In this document: positions 25,813 through 33,713 of the stretch, in pieces
Layout: every line of letters begins with the position of its first letter
Numbering within the stretch: the first letter of the stretch is position 1
Origin: Pseudomonas azotoformans
GTDB lineage: Bacteria; Pseudomonadota; Gammaproteobacteria; Pseudomonadales; Pseudomonadaceae
Assembly: GCF_001579805.1 (NCBI RefSeq)
Contig: NZ_CP014546.1
Location: 620,001 to 684,000, forward strand
Direction of reading: 5' to 3'
Length of the DNA stretch: 64,000 nucleotides
Program-made: the position numbers and the translations under genes
The notes under the pieces: model-generated
Told to the model about the DNA's origin: nothing
Databases searched by the model: none
The model's input: the letters and a program-made list of their open reading frames with translations, nothing else

Positions 25813-26506
25813 GCACAACAGGGTTGTCAGCCTCAGTCATTCCATCAGCCCGCGAATTCCACTGTGGCCGGGCGATCCCCCGGTGGAATTTGAAGACGTC
25901 GCCTCGCTGGCAAAGGACGGCTACTTCCTGCGTCGCTTCAGCATGGGTGAACACAGCGCCACCCATATGAATGCGCCGAACAGCTTTTATGCCGATGGGA
26001 TGGGCATTGATGGTTATAAACCGGAAGACCTGGTGCGGCCTGCGGTGGTGATTGATGTGCGGGCCCGCTGCAATCCGGACTACGAAATCAGTGTGCGGGA
26101 CATTGAAGACTGGGAGCGCCAGCACGGGCTTATCGAGCCGGGCTGCATGGTGCTGATGTACACCGGCTGGCAGCGTCGCTGGAACGATCCGGCGGCGTTC
26201 TTCGGGCAGGATGCGCAAGGTTTGCACTTCCCTGGAATTGGCGAGGCGGCGATTCGGTTTTTGCTTGAACAGCGTCAGATTGCGGGGGTGGGCATTGATA
26301 CTCACGGGGTTGATCGGGGACAGAGCAGCACGTTCGCGACAAACCATGCGGTGTTGGTGGGGAATGGAATTGTGCTGGAGTGCCTGACCCAACTGGATCA
26401 GTTGCCAGCCAAAGGCACGACGCTGGTCATCGGTGTATTGGCGCTTGAGGGCGGATCGGGATCGCCAGCGTCAGTGATGGCGATTATCAAGCAGAAAGAG
26501 AACTAG
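25802..26506 (+). CDS. Cyclase-family (kynurenine-formamidase-like) metal hydrolase
   Basis: 234-residue member of the cyclase superfamily (PF04199), which includes KynB formamidase and isatin hydrolase. It begins with the usual VVSLSHSISPRIPLWPGDPP. The metal motif, normally HxGTHxDxPxH, reads HSATHMNAPNSF here (His51, His55, Asn57): Asp is replaced by Asn and the last His by Ser. The later GIDTHGVDRG and the FATNHAVLVGNGIVLEC segment are conserved. It is translationally coupled to the Lrp regulator. Substrate unknown; the altered motif leaves metal binding in doubt. Confidence 0.85.
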   Translation: MVVKHNRVVSLSHSISPRIPLWPGDPPVEFEDVASLAKDGYFLRRFSMGEHSATHMNAPNSFYADGMGIDGYKPEDLVRPAVVIDVRARCNPDYEISVRDIEDWERQHGLIEPGCMVLMYTGWQRRWNDPAAFFGQDAQGLHFPGIGEAAIRFLLEQRQIAGVGIDTHGVDRGQSSTFATNHAVLVGNGIVLECLTQLDQLPAKGTTLVIGVLALEGGSGSPASVMAIIKQKEN

Positions 26507-26764
26507 CCCCCAATCAAATCCGTCTCCCCTCCTTCGCTCGTACGACACCGTTGAGTCCGAAGAGAACAACAGCGTAATGAAGGAAACTGCGCCGGTTCGC
26601 AAAAAATCACAGGAGAGGATAAAGGTACAAACCAATCCGCCGTAAACCACAGGAGATTCCGAGTTCTATAAGAGAGGTTTCTCCTACGATCACTATCGCT
26701 GATAAGCCGTTTGGAGGACAAGGACGCGCACCAAAGGAGACTACAAGCGATAGTCATAGATTTC
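26507..26764. other. Gene-free junction, no convincing content
   Basis: No coding frame here has family similarity or a good ribosome site. Base composition is lower in G+C than the core on the left, and the stretch marks the edge of the accessory segment. A short frame downstream of the DUF1493 gene could be a decayed remnant, but I cannot support it. Confidence 0.4.
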
Positions 26765-27016
26765 TCACTGCCGGGCAATTAAGTCGACAATCTGCTTGAT
26801 CGTGGTGATGTGATCCCAGTCAGCCTGAGTGGCTTGCAGATTGAACTGCCATTTGATCTGCATGACGAAGCAGGTCAGGTCGTCATCAATGATCTTGAAG
26901 TCGCGGATGAAATCCGTTTGTTCCGTCACCTGGCTTCGGTCGATGAAGCCAATGATGTCGACGAACAGTTGAATCACCTTTTCGCTGATCTCGGCCCTGT
27001 TCAGATTACCGTCCAT
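26765..27016 (-). CDS. DUF1493-like acyl-carrier-type small protein
   Basis: 83 residues from MDGNLNRAEISEKVIQL. The helical pattern is that of an acyl carrier protein: helix I (VIQLFVDIIGF), a loop with TDFIRDFKIIDDDL, then a helix II position. Where carrier proteins have Asp-Ser-Leu, this has Asp-Asp-Leu, so the serine that accepts phosphopantetheine is missing, as I recall for DUF1493 proteins. The ATG at 27016 has GAGG 7 bases before it and overlaps by 11 bp the reconstructed upstream gene; ATG 27028 and TTG 27043 are alternatives. IS insertion upstream probably uncouples its expression. Confidence 0.65.
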   Translation of the reverse strand: MDGNLNRAEISEKVIQLFVDIIGFIDRSQVTEQTDFIRDFKIIDDDLTCFVMQIKWQFNLQATQADWDHITTIKQIVDLIARQ

Positions 27017-27153
27017 TTCTTGCCTCATAGGCACACTTACCAATACTGATTAAATCAAAAACGGCCAGTCCTGCAGCAACGAAGGGAATGCCTCGCCCAA
27101 TAATGCCAAATATCCGGACTGTGCCAAACGTTGCCTTAGCCATCCTAGCCATT

Positions 27154-27156
27154 GTG
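27154..27156. repeat. 3-bp target-site duplication, left copy
   Basis: GTG directly precedes the left end TGTAGTGGTC of the IS; the same GTG follows the right end at 28392-28394. Confidence 0.75.
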
Positions 27157-27164
27157 TGTAGTGG

Positions 27165-28327
<1,163 letters not shown>

Positions 28328-28391
28328 TTGACACCTCGATCTGGCGAGCATTCTCGCCTAAATGGGTGTCCGGTTTCATTAGACCACTACA

Positions 28392-28394
28392 GTG
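28392..28394. repeat. 3-bp target-site duplication, right copy
   Basis: GTG matching 27154-27156, directly after the right IS end. Confidence 0.75.
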
Positions 28395-28810
28395 GGCTGC
28401 CTGATCAGCGTGCGAGGGAAAAAGCGCATGCCAATGAGGCTAGCCAGGTTTGTCGTTTTGCTTGAACCCACGTGAACCCAAGTACCAACGGCTATTTTGC
28501 TGATTGGTATGCCTGCCGACGCGGTGACAAATGTTGCTGCCGTCAACCCATAGTGCTCCTGAGTGCATTTCCAGAGGTCCTCGGCCGTGGTATTTGGCCC
28601 CATAGAATCGGCATGAATGGGTTTAAGCAGGTGATAACTGCCGCCACTGCTAATACCTGGGGAGTTCGGTAGTGCAATGACCGCAGGACAGCTTGTCATC
28701 GTGTTACCCAAGTGAAACGCCAGGCTAGAGGTTGAGCCTAGATCAATACGATTTAACCCGAGCTCGAGCTGACTTCTCATGATTGCTGTATGAAGATCGC
28801 TTTCCTGCAT

Positions 28811-29049
28811 GCCTGTAATCCCTGTACGTAAATGGCAAGCGGGATGGTAGGTCGCAAAAAGAGGTGGTAGGCGGATGAAGCGGAAAAACAGAAGGGTCCT
28901 AGGCAGCGATAGGATTCGACCTACTGACCATTCAGAAGCCTGCCTTAAAAAGCCAAGTTTTCAATGGCCAGCAAGACCCATCTCTTTCATTTGAAGGACG
29001 TTTCCGAGAGAATCCCACGGCCTTGTTTCCGTCGGATCAGGTAGCTAGT
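28811..29049. other. Gene-free stretch upstream of the structured leader
   Basis: No coding frame, tRNA or clear repeat is visible here. It holds the promoter regions of the split minus-strand gene (ending at 28810) and, presumably, of the leader transcript to the right. Confidence 0.4.
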
Positions 29050-29076
29050 CTCGCTCAGTCATCGAATGTTCGGTGA

Positions 29077-29290
29077 TCGGACGTGCAAGTCCGACGACGG
29101 TAATACGCAAAAGCCTTAGCTCCCAACGCCTGCTTTTACTCGGGGCGTTAGTTCGTTATGGCAGCTGTACGCGGGAGATCTTCGGATCTACCGGACACCG
29201 TCACGGTCTTGCACACCCGCGTACTGCTGCCACCCTAATTCGTGTGCGAGCGAATGGTTGCAGCTTCTTACCTGACGGAGAAGCTACATC
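29077..29290 (+). ncRNA. Highly structured 5' leader of the DUF6124/DUF3077-like gene
   Basis: Four structures follow one another. TCGGAC-GTGCAA-GTCCGA (29077-29094). AACGCC with GGCGTT (29125-29130, 29144-29149). A 15-bp stem with one mismatch, GCAGCTGTACGCGGG (29161-29175) with 29216-29230, that encloses two small hairpins: AGATC-TTCG-GATCT with a stable tetraloop, and ACCG-TCA-CGGT. Last, AGCTTCT with AGAAGCT (29264-29270 region to 29280-29286), which holds the GGAG ribosome site of the next gene. This looks like a cis-acting leader; no known riboswitch class matches. Confidence 0.55.
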
Positions 29291-29587
29291 ATGATCAAAG
29301 TAACCCCCGATCCACCCCGTTTCCTCAGCGAAGACGCCCTGCTCAACCGCCGCGCCATCGACTACTACCTCAAAGCGTCCGCCCCGGATGCGCCCCATTT
29401 CATTTTGAACGACAACCTGAGCTTCGAAGACGCGCTCGCCCATGCGGCTGACTTGCTGCATTGTGCGGTGGAGACGGTGCAGGATTCGGCTGAGGTGCTG
29501 AGCGCGCAGCAGCGGGCGGTGATGCATCTGGTGGGGATGGCGAAGGGGGTGGTGGATCGGGCGTTGGAGTGTGTGCAGCCGCGATAG
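29291..29587 (+). CDS. Small Pseudomonas DUF6124/DUF3077-like protein
   Basis: 98 residues beginning MIKVTPDPPRFLSEDALLNRRA, then a helical domain with SFEDALAHAADLLHCAVETVQDSAEVL and MHLVGMAKGVVDRALECVQPR. This pattern (an AL-x2-A-x2-LLHCA helix and a MAK-x-VVD-x-AL helix) is that of the small Pseudomonas-restricted DUF3077/DUF6124 proteins, of unknown function and often in several copies per genome. It is preceded by a long structured leader that masks its ribosome site, suggesting post-transcriptional control, and followed by a large REP inverted repeat. Confidence 0.7.
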   Translation: MIKVTPDPPRFLSEDALLNRRAIDYYLKASAPDAPHFILNDNLSFEDALAHAADLLHCAVETVQDSAEVLSAQQRAVMHLVGMAKGVVDRALECVQPR

Positions 29588-29623
29588 CCTTGGCAACCGC
29601 GGTTTAGTGGTGAGCGGGCTTGT

Positions 29624-29756
29624 TGTGGCGAGCGGGCTTGCCCCGCGCTGGGCTGCGAAGCGGCCCCAAAACCAGGCGCAGAGAGCTACCTGAAAAAACG
29701 CGGCGCCCTTATTGGGGCTGCTTCGCAGCCCAGCGCGGGGCAAGCCCGCTCACCAC
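29624..29756. repeat. Large REP doublet (43-bp inverted repeat)
   Basis: Arms 29624-29666 and 29714-29756 are inverted copies over 43 bp, differing at two or three positions, around a 47-bp spacer. Their core GAGCGGGCTTGCCCCGC is typical of P. fluorescens REP elements. A shorter direct copy of the first 16 bp (GTGGTGAGCGGGCTTG) precedes the left arm at about 29606. Confidence 0.85.
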
Positions 29757-29779
29757 AAAGGCCCTCTGTTTACGGGGTT

Positions 29780-30391
29780 CTAGAACCCGCGATGCTTCTT
29801 CAGATGCTCATTGATCTTCGCCGCCGGCACTTTCTGCAAGGTGCACAGCAGGTCGTGGGACAGTTCACGCAAGCCATGCGTACCACGCAGCTCTTGGGCC
29901 AAATGGGCCGTGAGGTTGGCCGCCATCTCCGCATCCGCCATCGCCCGGTGAGCCTTGCCGGTGTGGGGCAGTTGGGCGTAGGCGTTCAACGTGCCGAGCT
30001 TGTGGTTGGGCGCCGATGGCATCAGGCGGCGGGCCAGCAGCAGCGAACAGGCGAACTTCTGCAAACGGGTGCGGCGAATCAACCCCAGCTCGTAATCCCA
30101 GAACTTCTGGTCGAACGCGGCGTTGTGCGCCAGCAACGGTGTGACGCCGACGAACTCATTGACCTCATTCATCACCCGCTCCGCCGGCGGCGCGCTGCGT
30201 AGCATTGCGTTGCTGATGCCGGTGAGTTGTTCGATGAACGCGGGCACATGCACGCCGGTTTTCATCAGGCTCTGGTAGCGGTCCACGATCTGGCCACGCT
30301 CAAGGATGACCACCGCGATTTCCGTGGCCCGGCAGTGGCTGCTCGGGGTGATGCCGGTGGTTTCAAAGTCGATGACCGCTATACGTTCCAA
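29780..30391 (-). CDS. DEDDh 3'-5' exonuclease (DnaQ family)
   Basis: 203 residues if translation starts at the TTG at 30391 (LERIAVIDFETTG, read as Met); no ATG fits the family start. Exo I motif DFETTG, Exo II LLAHNAAFDQKFWDYE, Exo III GKAHRAMADAEM give the full DEDDh set. It resembles the epsilon proofreading domain and small RNase-T-like nucleases, so it degrades 3' ends of DNA or RNA. It lies 26 bp downstream of the NYN-domain gene on the same strand and probably shares its transcript. Confidence 0.86.
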   Translation of the reverse strand: MERIAVIDFETTGITPSSHCRATEIAVVILERGQIVDRYQSLMKTGVHVPAFIEQLTGISNAMLRSAPPAERVMNEVNEFVGVTPLLAHNAAFDQKFWDYELGLIRRTRLQKFACSLLLARRLMPSAPNHKLGTLNAYAQLPHTGKAHRAMADAEMAANLTAHLAQELRGTHGLRELSHDLLCTLQKVPAAKINEHLKKHRGF

Positions 30392-30416
30392 ACCTGTTCC
30401 AACTCCGTCTTGGCAT

Positions 30417-30893
30417 TTATTTGAGCAACAACGCGCCTTCGATCGGCACATAACGACTGGCGGCGCGTATCAATGAATTGGCCGTCAGCCCTGGAACGCC
30501 ATAAGCCACAGCTTCGACGCCATGCTTGTGGATAACCCGGTCGAGCAGCATGTCGAAATCACCGTCGCCGGAAGCCAGCACGATTTCGTCGACGTGGTCG
30601 GCGGCGTCCATGATGTCGATGGTGATGCCCACGTCCCAGTCGCCCTTGGCCGAGCCGTCGCTGCGCTGGATGTAGGGCTTGAGTTTTACCGTAAAGCCCA
30701 GGTTGCGCAGGATCTGCTGGAATTGCTGCTGCTTGCTGTCGCCACGGTCGATGGCATACGCGTACGCCTCGACGATCTGCCCGCGCGAGCTGATGTCAGC
30801 CCACAGCGCGGCGTAGTTGAAGTGGCAACCATAGGCCTGGCGGACGGTGTAATAGAGGTTTTGCACATCGGCGAACACTGCAATTTTCTTCAC
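30417..30893 (-). CDS. NYN-domain (LabA/DUF88-like) protein, putative RNase
   Basis: 158 residues forming a single PIN-like NYN domain. The acidic metal-binding residues are visible: FADVQNLYYTV (Asp9), GDWDVGITIDIMD, and ASGDGDFDMLL. NYN proteins are predicted metal-dependent ribonucleases; substrates are not known for this one. It is followed closely by the DEDDh exonuclease gene, which makes a small two-nuclease unit. Confidence 0.88.
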   Translation of the reverse strand: MKKIAVFADVQNLYYTVRQAYGCHFNYAALWADISSRGQIVEAYAYAIDRGDSKQQQFQQILRNLGFTVKLKPYIQRSDGSAKGDWDVGITIDIMDAADHVDEIVLASGDGDFDMLLDRVIHKHGVEAVAYGVPGLTANSLIRAASRYVPIEGALLLK

Positions 30894-31010
30894 CGCACTT
30901 CCTCATGACAGCCAGGCGCCAGGGCCCGGAAAGGGTGTCAGTATGCCAGCCGCGAGAAGGTTTCCGGGAAAAATCAGACCGGGGCGACGAGTCGCCCCGG
31001 CCTGGGTGGG

Positions 31011-31748
31011 TCAGACGAAGGAATCGTCGTCGCCGAAGGAAGAAGAGTCGTCGGAATAATCGCTGTCGGCAAAGCTGTCCGAGTTGTTGCTGCCCCAGCT
31101 GTCATTGCCAGCGTACTTCTGGTCGTCGTTGCCCCAGTTGCCGTTGTCACTGGCAGGCGCTGGCTCTTCGCGGATGATTTCTTCCACGACTTGCGGCTGT
31201 TGCGAGTTGTGGTTGAACAGGCTGCTGATGCCTTCGGCCAGCAGCACACCACCGGCCACGCCGGCAGCAGTTTTCATCGCGCCGCCGAGAAAGCCGCTGC
31301 CCACCGGAGCGGCCGGAGCAGGTTGTTGATAACTCTGCTGCGGTGCAGGCTGGCTGAACCCAGGCCGCGCCGGTTCGCGCCAGCCGCCACCGGAAGACGG
31401 CGGTGCACTTTGAGCCGGCTGCTGATCACGGGAACCGCCACCGCCAAAGATGCTCGACAGGAAACCACCGCTGCTCGCCGGAGCAGGCTGCGCGGATTTA
31501 GCCCGCTGCAGCTCTTCCTGCAATTGCTGGATCTGCTGCGCCTGCTGCTTGTTCTGCGCGTCGAGGCTCTTGAGCGCATGTTCCTGCACCAAAATCGACT
31601 GGGTCATGTAATACCCGGCCGCCGGTTGGCGCGTCATGTGCTCCTTGATCCGCGCTTCGGCCTGGGCGTCGCGGGGGGCTGAGTCCGTTTCGGCTTGTTG
31701 CAACCGTGAAAACAGTCCATCGATCAGGATTTGCTCTTCGCTGTTCAT
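31011..31748 (-). CDS. DUF2076 family protein
   Basis: 245 residues: a helical coiled-coil N-terminal part (EEQILIDGLFSRLQQAE; LDAQNKQQAQQIQQLQEELQRAK, to ~residue 85), a Ser/Gly/Pro/Gln-rich low-complexity middle with FLSSIFGGGG, a short hydrophobic Gly/Ala segment (GSGFLGGAMKTAAGVAGGVLLAEGISSLF, ~150-178), and a very acidic Ser/Asp tail ending DDDSFV. This is the DUF2076 architecture (a periplasmic ligand-binding sensor name is sometimes given), function unknown. Confidence 0.88.
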   Translation of the reverse strand: MNSEEQILIDGLFSRLQQAETDSAPRDAQAEARIKEHMTRQPAAGYYMTQSILVQEHALKSLDAQNKQQAQQIQQLQEELQRAKSAQPAPASSGGFLSSIFGGGGSRDQQPAQSAPPSSGGGWREPARPGFSQPAPQQSYQQPAPAAPVGSGFLGGAMKTAAGVAGGVLLAEGISSLFNHNSQQPQVVEEIIREEPAPASDNGNWGNDDQKYAGNDSWGSNNSDSFADSDYSDDSSSFGDDDSFV

Positions 31749-31915
31749 GGCGACCTCGTTAGATTGCCGGTAGAAATCGTGGTCTCGCCTTTAATCAGGC
31801 GCCGTCCTAGTTATGGGGGTGTTACGAGTTGTTTCAATGGTCTTTACTCAAGGTTTACGTTTGCTTACCTCCGGTGATGATCGGTTAAAGTGTTGCCCTT
31901 GCTTTCAGGCCTGCG

Positions 31916-32584
31916 ATGAACTTGATGAATCCGTTAGACGTGCTGCGCGACTCCTTCCGTTTCACCCAACGCAACCTGGGCGCCATCGTCCAGCTGTGTC
32001 TGCCGTTGGTGATTTTCGAAGCCCTGTTGCAACAGGTGCTCAACCACGTCGTCGGCCCGGATGCGTTCCCCGGCTATAGCGTGGTGGTGGGGTTGCTGGT
32101 GTACCCGCTGTATACCGGCGCGCTGATCCTGTTTCTGGATGCTCGCACCCGTGGCGAATCGCCGAGCACTAAAGATGTATGGGCCATGGCCCTCACGCTA
32201 TGGCCGCGCTTCGCCCTGCTGACGGCCATGAGCACGCTGCTGATTCTGCTGGGGCTGTCGCTGTATTTCCTGCCGGGGCTGTGGCTGATGGTGGTACTGG
32301 CGTTTGCCGAGTACTTGCTGGTGCTGCGCGGCATGCCAGCGTTGGAGGCAATGAAGGAAAGTTTCCGCCTGAGCCGTGGGCATTTCTGGCTGATCCTGGT
32401 GTGCCTGCTGTGCGTGATGACGCCGCTGTGGTTGCTCAAAGGCGCCAGCGTCGCGGCCTATCCAACGCCCGCGCCGCTGCTGGGGCTGTTTCTGGACAGC
32501 GCCCACAGCTTCCTGCAGTTGTTTACCAGCGTGGTGCTGTTCCGTTTATTCATGCTGATCGGTGGCGATGCCGACGCGCGGTGA
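31916..32584 (+). CDS. YciC-family inner-membrane protein
   Basis: 222 residues with about six membrane helices (for example LTAMSTLLILLGLSLYFLPGLWLMVVLAFAEYLLVL). N-terminal NPLDVLRDSFRFTQRNLGAIVQLCLPLVIFEALLQ and the MPALEAMKESFRLSRGHFW loop are characteristic of the UPF0259/YciC family. Function unknown. It lies 40 bp before the endonuclease/phosphatase-family gene and probably shares its operon. Confidence 0.85.
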   Translation: MNLMNPLDVLRDSFRFTQRNLGAIVQLCLPLVIFEALLQQVLNHVVGPDAFPGYSVVVGLLVYPLYTGALILFLDARTRGESPSTKDVWAMALTLWPRFALLTAMSTLLILLGLSLYFLPGLWLMVVLAFAEYLLVLRGMPALEAMKESFRLSRGHFWLILVCLLCVMTPLWLLKGASVAAYPTPAPLLGLFLDSAHSFLQLFTSVVLFRLFMLIGGDADAR

Positions 32585-32624
32585 TATGCTCCGTGCCACC
32601 TCTGAAACGCTATAAGCCGAGCCG

Positions 32625-33713
32625 ATGACCCGTTTATTGCGCATCACCTTGCTGGGCCTGCTGATCACCGCAGGCCTGCTCACCGCCCTGATCTACAGCC
32701 TGACCTGGCGCCCCGAGGCGAAGGAAACCCTGCCGGTGAGCTGCGTCGCACCCCGCGCGCCCACGCTGCTGCCGGGGCAGGCGCTCAAGGTCATGACCTG
32801 GAACGTGCAATACCTGGCCGGCAAGAACTACGTGTTCTGGTACGAAACCGCCGACGGCAGCGGCCCCGACGACCGCCCCACCGTGGAAGACATGGCCGCC
32901 AGCCTCGACGAAGTGGCGCGGGTGATTCGCGATGAACAACCCGACATCCTCCTGCTGCAGGAACTCGACGAAAACGCCAAGCCTTCCCACTATCAGGACC
33001 AGCTGGCCCTTTTGCAGGAGCGCCTGGTCGACCTCTACCCGTGCAGCGCCCAGGCCTTCGACTGGAAAGCCGACTTCGTGCCAGACCTGCACATCTTCGG
33101 CAGTGTCGGCCGCAAACTGGCGACCCTCAGCCGCTACCAGATCGAACACGCCGAACGCCTGCAATTGCCGACGCCCGAGGCCAATATCCTCAGCCGCCAA
33201 TTCCAGCCCAAACCCGCCTTGTTGTTGACCTACCTGCCCTTGAGCGACGGTGGCCAACTGGCGGTGCTCAACACCCGCCTGGACGGCGATGCTCCTGGCC
33301 GCAGTGCGGTGCTGGAACAGGTCAAGGCCACCGTAAAACTATTGGATAAATTCGAAGGCCGTGGCACGCCCTGGTTGATCGGCGGGGACTTCAACCTGCT
33401 GCCCCTCGGCCAGTTCCTGCGCCTGGACGCCACCAAGCGCGGGCAGTATTCGCCGGACAGCGAGCTGCATCTGCTGTGGGACAAATACCCGATGATCCCG
33501 AGCAACAGCCAATCCAGCGGGATTGATCGTGAGCAATGGCTGACGCACTTCCCCAACGACCCGAGCGTGGACGGGCCGGATCGCACGCTGGATTATCTGT
33601 TCTACAGCCCAAGGATCAAGCGGGTGGAAGCCAAGGTGCGGCAGGAGGATACGTTGCGTATTTCCAACCATTTGCCGGTGATTGCGCGGTTCCTGCTACC
33701 GGCCGCGCAATAG
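32625..33713 (+). CDS. Endonuclease/exonuclease/phosphatase-family protein
   Basis: 362 residues with an N-terminal membrane anchor (LLRITLLGLLITAGLLTALIYSLTW). The DNase-I-like fold is shown by VMTWNVQYLAG, ILLLQELDENA (catalytic Glu), LNTRLDGDAPGRSAVL, IGGDFNLLP and SNHLPVIARF. The final motif has Asn where most members have Asp (SDH), but the His is kept. Members cleave nucleic acids, phosphoinositides or sphingomyelin; substrate unknown. It ends 1 bp from hrpB on the other strand. Confidence 0.88.
   Translation: MTRLLRITLLGLLITAGLLTALIYSLTWRPEAKETLPVSCVAPRAPTLLPGQALKVMTWNVQYLAGKNYVFWYETADGSGPDDRPTVEDMAASLDEVARVIRDEQPDILLLQELDENAKPSHYQDQLALLQERLVDLYPCSAQAFDWKADFVPDLHIFGSVGRKLATLSRYQIEHAERLQLPTPEANILSRQFQPKPALLLTYLPLSDGGQLAVLNTRLDGDAPGRSAVLEQVKATVKLLDKFEGRGTPWLIGGDFNLLPLGQFLRLDATKRGQYSPDSELHLLWDKYPMIPSNSQSSGIDREQWLTHFPNDPSVDGPDRTLDYLFYSPRIKRVEAKVRQEDTLRISNHLPVIARFLLPAAQ

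Noticed and set aside
26503..26778. Minus-strand 91-codon frame after the DUF1493 gene
   Set aside because: Arg/Ser/Leu/Cys-rich random composition, overlaps the DUF1493 stop region, no ribosome site; possibly a decayed remnant but not supportable.
28900..28990. tRNA-like stretch near GGATTCGACC
   Set aside because: It does not fold into a cloverleaf, has no T-loop GGTTCRANNCC followed by an acceptor stem, and no attachment-site repeat is found.
29077..29230. Leader before the DUF6124/DUF3077-like gene as a c-di-GMP or cobalamin riboswitch
   Set aside because: Neither the GEMM receptor pattern nor a B12 box is present in the right order; only generic hairpins are seen.
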